A DNA stretch of 64,000 bases from JACRCG01 sp964524835 (GCA_964524835.1 CAZGEG010000003.1:1-64000); one strand, 5' to 3'. Shown: positions 36,482-45,184, counted from the first letter of the stretch. The notes: generated by a model not told the origin, from the sequence alone. Made by a program: numbers and translations.

Positions 36482-37225
36482 ATGAAAGATCCGGCTGCCA
36501 GGAATAGCGATGAAGCTATCATAACCCCAGATCTGCTGCGGCAGTTGGCCTATAACGAGAAAATGGCCGAATTGGGAAAGATTTCTGCCGGTGTCGTGCA
36601 TGAATTGAACGCCCCGCTTTCCGTCATAATATCGGCTTCACAGATGATCATGCGTGAAGAAGGCGTTCCGGAGGGAGTGCTGGAAATTATCGCCCGCATC
36701 AGTTCGGAGGCACAGCGCCTGTCGCACCTTACCAAGGGACTGCTGAATTTCAGCAGCCATGATGACACCATCGGTGAGACCGATCTCAATCTCACGATCG
36801 ACTTCATTCTCAATTTTCTCAACTTCGAAGCGGCGCGACGAGCGGTTGTCGTCCTGAAGCAGTTCGACTACACGCTGCCGGCAATCCGCCTGGATGCCAA
36901 CATTCTGAAGCAGATTCTGCTCAATATCATCATGAACGCCCTGCAGGCCATGGAGGATGGCGGCGGCAAGCTCCTGGTCGAAACGGCGGCAGCCGGAAGC
37001 GACAAGGTGTGCTTCACGATTGCCGACAACGGCCCCGGAATCCCGGCCGGAGCGCTCGAGCGGATCTTCGACCGCTATTTCACGACAAAAAAGCCCGGTG
37101 AAGGCACCGGATTAGGCCTGTTCGTAACAAAAAGTCTGGTTGAAGACATGGGGGGGGAAATAACGGTAACAAGCAGAAATGGAGGAGGAACGAAATTTAC
37201 GATCACGCTGCCGGTACAGCGGTAG
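36482..37225 (+). CDS. Small soluble histidine kinase
   Basis: The 247-residue protein is little more than a kinase core. The dimerisation/phosphoacceptor domain has its histidine in GKISAGVVHELNAPLSVI (near residue 39), and the ATP-binding domain shows the N box (QILLNIIMNALQAM), the G1 box (IADNGPGIPAG) and the G2 box (GEGTGLGLFVTKSLVE). There is no membrane segment and no sensor domain, so it must get its signal from a partner, perhaps GlnK as NtrB does. No response regulator is adjacent. It follows glnK-amtB by 75 bp and could feed nitrogen status to a distant regulator; this role is inferred from position. Confidence 0.85.
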   Translation: MKDPAARNSDEAIITPDLLRQLAYNEKMAELGKISAGVVHELNAPLSVIISASQMIMREEGVPEGVLEIIARISSEAQRLSHLTKGLLNFSSHDDTIGETDLNLTIDFILNFLNFEAARRAVVVLKQFDYTLPAIRLDANILKQILLNIIMNALQAMEDGGGKLLVETAAAGSDKVCFTIADNGPGIPAGALERIFDRYFTTKKPGEGTGLGLFVTKSLVEDMGGEITVTSRNGGGTKFTITLPVQR

Positions 37226-37253
37226 CAGATTATGCGGCAGTAAATTGTCTTTA

Positions 37254-37288
37254 CAATTCAACATCCACCATTCAAAATTCACCATTTT
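37254..37288. repeat. AT-rich intergenic repeat copy
   Basis: The short stretch CAATTCAACATCCACCATTC followed by AAAATTCACCATT resembles the units at 8421-8546 and 38855-38925. It separates the kinase gene from the convergent draT. Confidence 0.5.
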
Positions 37289-37289
37289 T

Positions 37290-38084
37290 TCACCCTGCCG
37301 TACACATCACCTTCCGGACCCGGTATTCCCCGCCGATGACGAGATACTCCCCCTCACCTTTCATGATGCTGCCGGGCAGCAGGTCATTGTAGAAGAAGAT
37401 CTTGCTGAGCGGCACCTGAACCTCCCAGACCGTCGAGCCGAATTCCCAGGCCCGTTCCTCGTCGGACGTGAACGAAACCAGGTTGTTCAAACGGACGATC
37501 TGACTCCGCCTGTCTGTCTGTTCGATGACGTCGTGCTCACTGGCGTCGTAGGTACCACGGTAAAGCGGGATGGCAGAGTGCGGGAACTTCCGGGGCAGCT
37601 CGAACTGGCAGTATTCGTAGAGGATATCTAGCTGTGACTGAATTGCGTTGGTGCGCGCGCTCCCCCTCATGACATCCACCGAGTAATCGAAATATTCCTC
37701 GCTGTGAATCCCCTTGATTCGGGCACGGTGGAAGCTTGGCAGAATACCCATGCGACTCTCGACCCAGCGCTTGAGCACCGCCCCCTCGACCGAGTTGGAA
37801 TCCATCATCCAGCCTCGCAGATAGCGGAGATAGCTGTTTTTGATGCTTTTCCGGGCGCTGTCGGTCTGGTCCTGCCACTGGTGCAGCTGAAACTTCACCG
37901 ACATGTAGTCGTTGAAGGTCAGGGCCCGCTCTTCCTGGCTGCCGAGCGTTGCAAGCCGGTCAAAAAGGAAGCGGTTCCCCTCCTTGACCCCTTGGATCTC
38001 CAGCTGCTGGGGATTGTCGTTGAAATGGCGCGAGGCGATGACCCAGGGAGGCAGGTTGCAGTTGTTAAAGGAGCCGTTGTGCAT
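37290..38084 (-). CDS. draT: Dinitrogenase reductase ADP-ribosyltransferase DraT
   Basis: The 264-residue protein matches my memory of DraT. The N-terminus has CNLPPWVIASRHFND and then LEIQGVKEGNRFLFDRL, near-diagnostic for the family. A mono-ADP-ribosyltransferase core follows: IPLYRGTYDASEHDV for NAD binding, NNLVSFTSDEERAWEFG (STS-like), and a final catalytic Glu region KGEGEYLVIGGEYRV. DraT attaches ADP-ribose to an arginine of NifH to switch nitrogenase off when ammonium appears. It is the last of four minus-strand nif-associated genes. No draG-like hydrolase is seen in the window. Confidence 0.88.
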   Translation of the reverse strand: MHNGSFNNCNLPPWVIASRHFNDNPQQLEIQGVKEGNRFLFDRLATLGSQEERALTFNDYMSVKFQLHQWQDQTDSARKSIKNSYLRYLRGWMMDSNSVEGAVLKRWVESRMGILPSFHRARIKGIHSEEYFDYSVDVMRGSARTNAIQSQLDILYEYCQFELPRKFPHSAIPLYRGTYDASEHDVIEQTDRRSQIVRLNNLVSFTSDEERAWEFGSTVWEVQVPLSKIFFYNDLLPGSIMKGEGEYLVIGGEYRVRKVMCTAG

Positions 38085-38195
38085 GGCGGGTCATCACCTC
38101 GTTGTGAAGTTAGGCTGAAGGTTGATGGCTGAAGGCGGAAGGAAAGCGCACCAAGACAATATTTTTCACAACCTTCCGACCTCAGTCTAACCACC

Positions 38196-38525
38196 TCAAA
38201 GAATCTTTGCCAGTTCCACCAGAGTCAGCTTGATCGGGCCGCTGGTAACAAACGGCTCGACGCCGAGTTTTTCCAGCTCCCCTTTCGGATGTTCGCCCAT
38301 CTGGGCGGTCACAACCGCCCGGCATCCGGCAAGCGCCTCGGCGATCCCCTTCAGAAGATGCCCTCGCAGCGGGTGCTCGGGGTCAAAACTGCAATAGCGC
38401 TCCACCTTTCGTTCATCGACCAGCTTAGCATCACCATTTTCGACATCATAGACCAGAAAACGCTCGGCATGACCGAAGTGCTGGTTGATCTCCTTGCCAT
38501 CTTTTGATGCGACTGCGATTAGCAT
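38196..38525 (-). CDS. NifX/NafY-family cofactor-binding protein
   Basis: The 109-residue protein belongs to the dinitrogenase iron-molybdenum cofactor-binding domain family (NifX, NafY, NifB C-terminus). The signature INQHFGHAERFLVYDV lies near the N-terminus, and VVTAQMGEHPKGELEKLGVEPFV near residue 75. These small proteins carry NifB-co or FeMo-co during cofactor synthesis. There is another family member, 38908-39294, two genes upstream, so they probably have different tasks. The gene lies 48 bp after the ferredoxin. GGAGGTGCAGC precedes the ATG. Confidence 0.9.
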   Translation of the reverse strand: MLIAVASKDGKEINQHFGHAERFLVYDVENGDAKLVDERKVERYCSFDPEHPLRGHLLKGIAEALAGCRAVVTAQMGEHPKGELEKLGVEPFVTSGPIKLTLVELAKIL

Positions 38526-38573
38526 GCTGCACCTCCTCTACGATGCGCCTCCGAGGTTAATTTCTTTGCAGCT

Positions 38574-38837
38574 TCAGGCTACTACCGGTTCGAAGCTGAA
38601 GCACTTCTTCGAACAGGTACGCTCGCAAGCCTGACAGCCGATGCAGTTGCCGGGATTGGCTGCCCGCATGAACATCTTGGCGGAATCGTCGCCGTCCAGC
38701 TCTTCAAAAGCCAGCACATCGTGGGCGCATACCTTGTAGCAGCGGCCGCAGCCGATGCAGAGTTCCTCGTCAATTGCGGTGATGAACTGCGGGGTCCACT
38801 CCTGTTTGTCGCGTGTCAATCCGGTAATGTAAGCCAT
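38574..38837 (-). CDS. 2[4Fe-4S] ferredoxin, nif-associated (ferredoxin III-like)
   Basis: The 87-residue ferredoxin has two cluster motifs: CIGCGRCYKVC near residue 27 and CIGCQACERTC near residue 67, each with a further Cys after it. The N-terminus YITGLTRDKQEWTPQFITAID fits the nif-specific ferredoxin III family that I know from nif clusters. It likely gives electrons to nitrogenase or to cofactor synthesis. The ATG at 38835-38837 follows CGAGGAGACTAAA; an upstream ATG at 38900 would add residues encoded by an AT-rich repeat. It stands between the two NifX-family genes. Confidence 0.9.
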   Translation of the reverse strand: MAYITGLTRDKQEWTPQFITAIDEELCIGCGRCYKVCAHDVLAFEELDGDDSAKMFMRAANPGNCIGCQACERTCSKKCFSFEPVVA

Positions 38838-38854
38838 TTTAGTCTCCTCGCTTA

Positions 38855-38925
38855 TTAGATTTTGAATTTTGAATTCTGGATTTTGAAATAAATTCAACAT
38901 CTAAAATTCATAATTCATAATTTGC
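38855..38925. repeat. AT-rich intergenic repeat copy
   Basis: Units GATTTTGAATTTTGAATTCT and GGATTTTGAA, then their complements AATTCAACATCTAAAATTCA and TAATTCATAAT, repeat the pattern of the gspC-dapF gap. The copy overlaps the end of the upstream NifX-family gene. Confidence 0.6.
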
Positions 38926-39294
38926 TTCACTTTTCTTCCCGTTCATCGCCTTCCTCAGCCAGGGGGGCGGGTTCCCCCGCAGCACTTCCTGAAAGCGCGC
39001 CACCGTTTCTTTCAGGCTGACTTCGCTGTTGGTTTTCAGTGGGTGGATCTTCTGCGCCACCAGCTTGGCGGCAGCAGGACCGCCGATCTGCATGGTGTAA
39101 ACGATGGCGCAGTCGGAGAGCAGCTGTGCTCTGGCAGAGATGCGATCCTCTTCATCGCCGCCATGCTCGCCGACACTGACTTCCTCCAGGAAAGCGGCCT
39201 CATCCGGCCCGACCTCCCAGATGTGAAAACTCCGGCACTGTCCGAAATGCTGGTCGATGGATTCCCCGGTTGACGTCGTAAATGCTATTTTCAT
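38908..39294 (-). CDS. NifX-family nitrogenase cofactor carrier
   Basis: The 128-residue protein starts with KIAFTTSTGESIDQHFGQCRSFHIWEV, the NifX/NafY signature, and continues with CAIVYTMQIGGPAAAKLVAQKIHPLK. The C-terminal GNPPPWLRKAMNG tail is common in the NifX of nif clusters, so this copy is the better NifX candidate. The ATG at 39292-39294 lies after GGGGG; a TTG four codons earlier is an alternative. It is the first gene of the nifX-fdx-nifX2-draT group, behind a sigma-54 promoter and a leader terminator. Its last residues come from an AT-rich repeat, which may have altered the C-terminus. Confidence 0.88.
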   Translation of the reverse strand: MKIAFTTSTGESIDQHFGQCRSFHIWEVGPDEAAFLEEVSVGEHGGDEEDRISARAQLLSDCAIVYTMQIGGPAAAKLVAQKIHPLKTNSEVSLKETVARFQEVLRGNPPPWLRKAMNGKKSEANYEL

Positions 39295-39333
39295 ACATAC
39301 CCCCAATTCTTCTCTTTACTGAAGCCCGACAAT

Positions 39334-39366
39334 AAAAAAACGCCGCTTCCCGATCGGGAAATGGCG
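39334..39366 (-). terminator. Leader terminator between the nif promoter and the first NifX gene
   Basis: On the minus strand CGCCATTTCCCGATCGGGAA continues to GCGGCG, forming a stem of 14 to 18 pairs, and is followed by seven T residues (39340-39334). It lies 40 bases before the NifX start and about 50 bases after the expected transcript start. Its position implies attenuation control of the operon. Confidence 0.82.
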
Positions 39367-39429
39367 CCATTGCCAGTATTCGTGTGATCTCATTCACCTG
39401 CTGCAGATCCGCACTCGCGCTTCTAGTCT

Positions 39430-39446
39430 TGCACAGATTGTGCCAA
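39430..39446 (-). promoter_or_regulatory. Sigma-54 promoter of the nifX-fdx-draT group
   Basis: Minus strand TTGGCACAATCTGTGCA has GG and GC exactly ten bases apart (complement of 39443-39444 and 39431-39432). It fits TGGCAC-N5-TGCA well. The transcript would begin near 39419 and run through the leader terminator. The rest of the 39295-39656 gap shows no other convincing element. Confidence 0.85.
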
Positions 39447-39656
39447 TATTTATCACCCTGAAATCATTGAACACTCATTGGCACAGCCGGTACTGAGGCG
39501 ACCACCCGAGGGAGCCGTGCTCAATAATTAACCTCCTGATCCACATGCTGCACGCCGAACATCCAGCGCAGGATCTAAGTATTCCCTGTTGTATACTGTT
39601 AATAACTACTGATATACTTCGCTGCCACACGGAGTACGCGTCAAGGAGCATTCCGC

Positions 39657-42149
39657 ATGAACAACCATCATTGCTCCAATTCTTCAATAGACCAGAGGAC
39701 CCGAAAACGGCTCTGGCTGGCAACCCTGATGGTTTTCCTTGGCGCCGCAGCCTGCTGCGGCGCAGCACTGCTGTTTCTGGAACAGCAGTCCCTTTCCGAA
39801 AAACGCAGCCAGGCCGCAAACCTCGCCCAAACCCACCTGCGCACCCTCTCCACCAACATCAATCAGGCTCTCTCGGCCACCTATGCCCTGTCGGCGCTGG
39901 TAAGCCAGGGCAACGGAGAAGTGACGGATTTCGAAAAAATTGCCGGCGAAATGCTTCATCTCTATCCGGGCATCGGCGCATTGCAGCTTGCTCCCGGCGG
40001 AATCATCAGGAAAAGCTTTCCGTTGACCGGAAATGAAAAAGCGATCGGACACGACCTGCTCAAGGACCCGACCCGCACCAAGGAGGCCTTTCTGGCCCGC
40101 TCCACGGGAAAACTCACCCTGGCGGGGCCGTTCGCCCTTGTCCAGGGAGGTCTCGGCGCGGCCGGCCGGCTGCCGGTGTTCCTGACGGACAGCACCGGAG
40201 AACGGCGCTTCTGGGGATTTACCACCGTACTGATCCGCTTTCCGGAAATCCTTGAGGCGGCCGGATTGCCGGACATCGTAAATAACGGTTACGATTACGA
40301 GCTCTGGAGAAATCATCCCGATACAGGGGAAAAACAGGTTATTTCATCATCACTGAACTCAGGGGTGATAAATCCGGTTGAGATCCCCCTCGCACTTCCA
40401 AATGGCGAGTGGATTCTGAGCGTATCTCCGGTCACGGGGTGGCACAACCTTACGACAGTTTCATTAGGCGTACTGCTTGGACTGTTCATCAGCCTGATGT
40501 GCGCATTCATCATGCATGTACTGCTGCGGCAGCCGATCGTGCTGCGCCGGGAAGTTGCGGATCGCACCCGTGAACTGCGGGAGAGCCAGGCCGTACTGCA
40601 CGAAAGCGAAGAAAAGTTCCGGCTGGCCTTTGAAAACGCCAATACCGGCATGTGCCTGGTGGATATGGCCGGCAACCTGATGCGAGTCAACAGCAAATTG
40701 TCGGAAATTGTGGGCTACAGCAAGGACGAGCTGGAAAGAATGACGGTCAATTCCCTGGCTGTCCCAGAAGACAAGGAGCTGAGTCCGGAGTATATGAAAA
40801 AAACTCTCGCTTCTGCAGACGGCAGTTCCTCATTTGAAAAACGCTATTTCCACAAGGATGGGCATGTGGTATGGGGCCAGGTTGCCAGTTCGCTGGTGCG
40901 TAATGCCGCCGGAGAACCGGATTACTTCATTTCACAAATACAGGACATCACGGCCCGCAAGAAGATGGAAGAAGAGCGCACCGCCATGGAGCGCCAGCTG
41001 CTGCATACCCAGAAACTGGAAAGCCTGGGTGTCCTGGCGGGCGGCATCGCCCATGATTTCAACAACATCCTCATGGCGATCATCGGCAATGCCGATCTGG
41101 CACTGATGCGGATGAACCCCGAATCGCCTGCGGTGGAGAACCTGAAGCGCATAGAGCAGGCAGCCGCACGGGCAACCGACCTTGCCAAGCAGATGCTGGC
41201 CTATTCCGGCAAGGGGAAATTCGTGGTCGAGAACATCGACCTGAACCGCCTGTTGGAAGAGATGCTGCACATGCTGGAAGTCTCCATCTCCAAGAAGGCG
41301 ATACTCCGGTTCAACCAGCATCAACCGCTCCCCCCGGTGGAGGCCGACGCCACCCAGATGCGCCAGGTCATCATGAACCTGGTGATCAACGCCTCCGAGG
41401 CGATCGGCGACAAGAGCGGCGTCATCACCATCACCACCGGTTGCATGGAGTGCGACCGGAGCTATCTGAAAGACGTCTGGCTGGATGAGAACCTTGAAGG
41501 CGGACCGTATGTCTATCTGGAAATCGCCGACAGCGGCTGCGGCATGGACAAGGAAACCCTGTCAAAGCTGTTCGACCCGTTTTTCACCACCAAGTTCACC
41601 GGACGTGGCCTCGGCATGGCGGCTGTGCTGGGTATAGTACGGGGACACCGTGGAGCCATCAAGGTTTACAGCGAACCGGGAAGGGGAACCAGCTTCAAGA
41701 TGCTTTTTCCGGCCAGTGCCCGGCTGAGTGTGCCCGTCGACAGCAACAGCCCGCAACGGCCATCCGGCAAGAGCGAAGGAACGATATTGCTGGTTGATGA
41801 CGAGGAAAACATCTTGAAGGTCGGCAGCGAAATGCTGCGCGAAATCGGCTACGAAGTAATGACCGCCTGCGACGGACGCGAGGCGCTGGGAGTGTTTCAG
41901 GACAATTGGCACAAAATCAGCTGCGTCATCCTTGATTTGACCATGCCTCGCCTGGATGGCGAACAAACCTGCCGTGAACTGCGGCGTATCGACCCGATGG
42001 TCAAAGTGATCATGACCAGCGGCTTTAATGAGCAGGAAATCAGCCAGAGGTTCGCCGGCAGGGAACTGGCGGGATTCATCCAGAAACCGTATCGGCTGGC
42101 GGTACTTGCTGAAACGCTGCACGCTGTTATGAATCCCGGTACACCTTGA
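39657..42149 (+). CDS. CHASE-PAS hybrid histidine kinase/response regulator
   Basis: The 830-residue membrane sensor has a first membrane segment at about residues 20-42, a periplasmic CHASE domain (about 60-260, with LYPGIGALQLAPGG), a second membrane segment near 270-290, and a PAS domain (about 320-435). The phosphoacceptor His lies in GGIAHDFNNILMAI (near 465), the ATPase has DSGCGMDKETLSKLFDPFFTTK, and a C-terminal receiver starts with ILLVDDEEN with the phospho-Asp in ILDLTMPRLDG (near 760). The kinase and receiver parts are nearly the same as in the proteins at 45185-47491 and 47588-49135. GGAGCATTCCGC precedes the ATG. It faces nifEN, so a role in nitrogen control is possible. Confidence 0.9.
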   Translation: MNNHHCSNSSIDQRTRKRLWLATLMVFLGAAACCGAALLFLEQQSLSEKRSQAANLAQTHLRTLSTNINQALSATYALSALVSQGNGEVTDFEKIAGEMLHLYPGIGALQLAPGGIIRKSFPLTGNEKAIGHDLLKDPTRTKEAFLARSTGKLTLAGPFALVQGGLGAAGRLPVFLTDSTGERRFWGFTTVLIRFPEILEAAGLPDIVNNGYDYELWRNHPDTGEKQVISSSLNSGVINPVEIPLALPNGEWILSVSPVTGWHNLTTVSLGVLLGLFISLMCAFIMHVLLRQPIVLRREVADRTRELRESQAVLHESEEKFRLAFENANTGMCLVDMAGNLMRVNSKLSEIVGYSKDELERMTVNSLAVPEDKELSPEYMKKTLASADGSSSFEKRYFHKDGHVVWGQVASSLVRNAAGEPDYFISQIQDITARKKMEEERTAMERQLLHTQKLESLGVLAGGIAHDFNNILMAIIGNADLALMRMNPESPAVENLKRIEQAAARATDLAKQMLAYSGKGKFVVENIDLNRLLEEMLHMLEVSISKKAILRFNQHQPLPPVEADATQMRQVIMNLVINASEAIGDKSGVITITTGCMECDRSYLKDVWLDENLEGGPYVYLEIADSGCGMDKETLSKLFDPFFTTKFTGRGLGMAAVLGIVRGHRGAIKVYSEPGRGTSFKMLFPASARLSVPVDSNSPQRPSGKSEGTILLVDDEENILKVGSEMLREIGYEVMTACDGREALGVFQDNWHKISCVILDLTMPRLDGEQTCRELRRIDPMVKVIMTSGFNEQEISQRFAGRELAGFIQKPYRLAVLAETLHAVMNPGTP

Positions 42150-42222
42150 CCTCTGTGAACGCCATAAAAGTGCAGTCGAATCTCATAGCTGCCGAGCGCA
42201 ACAAATTAACTCCTGACCTGCA

Positions 42223-44982
42223 TTAATTGTGCGCCAGCTTCTGCGCCTCCTTTGCATTGGCCTGGAACAGGTTGGCGACTTCGAACACCAGATTCAGCGT
42301 GCCGCGATAGCCTACCCACACCTTCTGATGAGCCCCCAGACGGTCGAAGACCGGCAGACCGGCACGCAGGTGGGCGCCTATTTTGAGTTTTCCCGCAGCC
42401 TGACGACCGTTGGAGTTGGCCACGATCAGGTCTGCGCCTTTCGCTGCTTCCTCCAGGTCCTCCAGATCGCCGACATAGACGTTATTGCAGGGGAGGCCGT
42501 CCAGCCCCCTGGTCCGGGTGGCGGAAAGCGCCGCCTGAATCTCGCACCCCATCCCGGCAAGAAAGTGTGTCAAGGTTTTGAGATTGTCCGACTCCAGGGC
42601 GATTGCCACCTTTTTTGTGCCGAACTGGTAATGGCTGTCCACCATGGCGTCCATCAGGCGGCTCCGCCAGCGGCGGTGCTTCTCCGGGATCGGGCGACCG
42701 CTGACCGCCGCCAGGGTTTCCATGAAGCGGTCGGTCTCGGCCAGACCGGTCAACGAGGTGAACCCGTAGACCGGAATGCCGAACTTTTCCTTCAGCTTCA
42801 ATCCGGCCTTGCCCAGGCTGTCCCCGACATATAACGTCGCAACACTGCACCCGGCCCTGCAGATATCTTCAACCGGAATGCCCCCGGTAGAAAGCGGCGA
42901 TACGACATCATCGATGTGGCCGTCCATGGCGTTGGAAATGTCGGGGATGCAGAGCACCGTGAGGCCGAAGGATTCGATCAGCTCCTTCAGCTCTTCCACA
43001 TCGGCGGGGGTCAGATGCGCCCCCGGCAGCAGGTTGACCTGGCCGGGTACAATCGCCCCCCCCTCCGCCAGGCTGGAGACGATCGCCTCCACAGCAGCGG
43101 CGTACCCTTCCTGCAGCGAGCCGCAGTAATCCGGTGTAGATGCCCAGATGATCGGGACTGAATCATGTTCCGGATGTTCCTCGCGGAACTGCTTGATGGC
43201 GTTGTTGACGTCATCGCCCATGGTCTCGGTCAAGCCGGTGGTCATCACCCCCACCACCCGGGGACTGAACTTCTCGATCACCCGCCCGATGCCCTTTTTC
43301 AGGTTGTCCCAGCCGCCGAAAATAGCGCTGTCTTCGCTCATGGCAGTGGCATTCAGGGCGATGGACTCCTTGAAGTGCCTTGAGAGCTGCAGACGGATGA
43401 AGGTCGAGCATCCCTGGGCGCCATGCAGCAGGCCCAGCATGTTGTCGATCCCCAGATAAGCCATGGTCGCTCCCAGGGCGGGCGAGTTCTTCTGCGGGTT
43501 TACCGTGGCGGCCTTGGAGGAAACCTTGACCCGCGAGGCGGAGATATCCTCGGCCATAAATGCAGCGGCATGCCCGGCGCTCGATGCCAGATCCGCTTCC
43601 AGCCGCTCCGGGCTCTTCTCCCATGGCGCCGGAGCATTCAGGGTTGCCCAGATCGGGTTGTTGACCGTCATGTCCAGCTGCCGGGAAAAAGTCACCATCC
43701 CTTCATACCCGGCATAGGGATGGGAGCGGCCGTGGTTGATGTCAAGGAAGGGGGTCTTGGTCTTCAGTGCCAGGAACTTGGTCTTGCCGCCGGCAACGAT
43801 CAGGTCCGGCATCTTGTCGCGCATGACCGCCAGCAGACCGGCCGTGGAGGTATCCTCGATGATCTGGGCGTCCTTGTGCATCAGCCCTTTCATGCGGTAG
43901 AAATCCTCCAGGGTTGAGTTCTGCGTCCCGGCCGCCAGCACCTCTACTCCCAGCTCGGACAGGGAATTGACCATCGACCAGGTCTTGACCCCGCCGGTGA
44001 ACAGTACGGCACTCTTCCCTGCCAGCCTGGCACGACAGGGCGCGATGGCAGCACGGCATTTGCCCTCTTCCTCCTCGATCAACCGCTCCACCCGGTCCTG
44101 CATGACCCGTTTCTCCAGACCATTGACGATATTGTCCAGCTCACGGGCGATGTCGCGCAGCGCCTTGGCCGTGTCGGTCATACCATAGAACGACTCCTCC
44201 AGGTAGGGCATGCCGTAAGTTTTCTGCATCTTCTTGGCAAGATTGGTCAGCGACTTTGAGCAGATGATGATATTGAGCTTGGCGCGGTGGGCGTAGCGCA
44301 GCTCCTCGAATCTGGCGTCGCCGCTGAAGCAGGACAGAACCTGGATGCCCAGCCGGTCGAAGAGCGGCAGCATCCCCCAGAGGTCGCCGGCGATGTTGTA
44401 CTCACCGATCAGGTTGATCGGGTATTCACCAAGGACCGACGGCTCGGTCGTGCCGATGACATATTTGAAGAGGATCTCGCCCGCCAGCCGGTTGCCGATA
44501 TTCTTGTCTCCGATGAAGCCGGGGGTATTGACCGGGATGACCGGAATTGCGACTTTTTCTGACGCAGCGACGCAGACCGCCTCCACGTCATCGCCGGTCA
44601 TGGCGGTCACGCAGGTGGCATACACGAAGATAGCCCGGGCCTGATCACGATAGCGGTCGGCCAGGTCGAGGATAGCCTTGTAGAGCTTCTTCTCGCCGCC
44701 GAAGATGACGTCGTTTTCCAGCATCTCGGTGGTGAAGCCGCGCCGGTAGAGCTGCGAGTCGGATGAGCGGGCGCCCCGGTTATCCCAGGAGTTGCCGGCA
44801 CAGCCGATCGGTCCATGCACCAGGTGGATGGCGTCGGTAATCGGCATCAGCACGACCCGTGCGCCGTCATAGGCGCAGGAGCGTTCGGTACCTTCCCCCG
44901 GCTCGGATTTTTTGCAGAACTTTGGTGCGCCCTTGTCGTGGGTGTCGCAATTGTCGGTGTCGTACCAGTCGGGTTTTGCCAT
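42223..44982 (-). CDS. nifEN: Fused FeMo-cofactor scaffold protein NifEN
   Basis: The 919-residue protein is NifE joined in frame to NifN. Residues 1-455 are NifE: the cluster cysteines appear in ERSCAYDGARVVL, GPIGCAGNSW and YATCVTAMTGDD, and a further Cys in IIICSKSL. Residues about 465-919 are NifN, with LLHGAQGCSTFIRLQLSRHF and STPDYCGSLQEGY. The complex receives NifB-co and matures it to FeMo-co. Separate nifE and nifN genes are usual; fusion is known in Geobacter. The ATG at 44980-44982 follows GAGAGGAAG; a longer frame to 45153 crosses the leader hairpin and promoter and is rejected. No break or frameshift is visible at the junction. Confidence 0.95.
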   Translation of the reverse strand: MAKPDWYDTDNCDTHDKGAPKFCKKSEPGEGTERSCAYDGARVVLMPITDAIHLVHGPIGCAGNSWDNRGARSSDSQLYRRGFTTEMLENDVIFGGEKKLYKAILDLADRYRDQARAIFVYATCVTAMTGDDVEAVCVAASEKVAIPVIPVNTPGFIGDKNIGNRLAGEILFKYVIGTTEPSVLGEYPINLIGEYNIAGDLWGMLPLFDRLGIQVLSCFSGDARFEELRYAHRAKLNIIICSKSLTNLAKKMQKTYGMPYLEESFYGMTDTAKALRDIARELDNIVNGLEKRVMQDRVERLIEEEEGKCRAAIAPCRARLAGKSAVLFTGGVKTWSMVNSLSELGVEVLAAGTQNSTLEDFYRMKGLMHKDAQIIEDTSTAGLLAVMRDKMPDLIVAGGKTKFLALKTKTPFLDINHGRSHPYAGYEGMVTFSRQLDMTVNNPIWATLNAPAPWEKSPERLEADLASSAGHAAAFMAEDISASRVKVSSKAATVNPQKNSPALGATMAYLGIDNMLGLLHGAQGCSTFIRLQLSRHFKESIALNATAMSEDSAIFGGWDNLKKGIGRVIEKFSPRVVGVMTTGLTETMGDDVNNAIKQFREEHPEHDSVPIIWASTPDYCGSLQEGYAAAVEAIVSSLAEGGAIVPGQVNLLPGAHLTPADVEELKELIESFGLTVLCIPDISNAMDGHIDDVVSPLSTGGIPVEDICRAGCSVATLYVGDSLGKAGLKLKEKFGIPVYGFTSLTGLAETDRFMETLAAVSGRPIPEKHRRWRSRLMDAMVDSHYQFGTKKVAIALESDNLKTLTHFLAGMGCEIQAALSATRTRGLDGLPCNNVYVGDLEDLEEAAKGADLIVANSNGRQAAGKLKIGAHLRAGLPVFDRLGAHQKVWVGYRGTLNLVFEVANLFQANAKEAQKLAHN

Positions 44983-45000
44983 GATCTTCCTCTCCAGAAC

Positions 45001-45043
45001 GCAAAGGCGCCACCATTTGTGTATCAATGGTTGGCGCCTTTGC
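45001..45043 (-). promoter_or_regulatory. Long leader hairpin in front of nifEN
   Basis: GCAAAGGCGCCA plus ACCATT pairs with the matching AAATGGTGGCGCCTTTGC around GATACAC, a stem of about 18 pairs with a single bulge. It ends about 18 bases before the nifEN ATG and next to its ribosome site. There is no T-run, so a translational or RNA-stability effect, or a protein-bound antitermination site, is more likely than simple termination. Confidence 0.72.
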
Positions 45044-45085
45044 CAAAGTGAATGTGCGAAACGATGCTGCCGGTATCTACCTGTC

Positions 45086-45101
45086 AGCATTTGGCGTGCC
45101 A
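45086..45101 (-). promoter_or_regulatory. Sigma-54 promoter of nifEN
   Basis: Minus strand TGGCACGCCAAATGCT has GG and GC separated by ten bases and matches the -24/-12 consensus closely. The start of transcription is expected near 45075, giving a leader of about 90 bases that holds the hairpin at 45001-45043. Confidence 0.9.
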
Positions 45102-45184
45102 AAGCACGCACCTGCCACAACAGGCTAATATTATTATGGTTAGCCTCTGACAATACAGTGGCAAAGATAGTTTGTGCTTATTTA

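Noticed and set aside
39478..39493. Second sigma-54-like site TTGGCACAGCCGGTAC on the plus strand before the CHASE kinase
   Set aside because: The -24 half is good, but the -12 position has AC where GC is required.
43480..43640. Possible frameshift joining separate nifE and nifN genes
   Set aside because: The frame is continuous through a reasonable linker with normal codon use on both sides, and NifEN fusions are known in this group.
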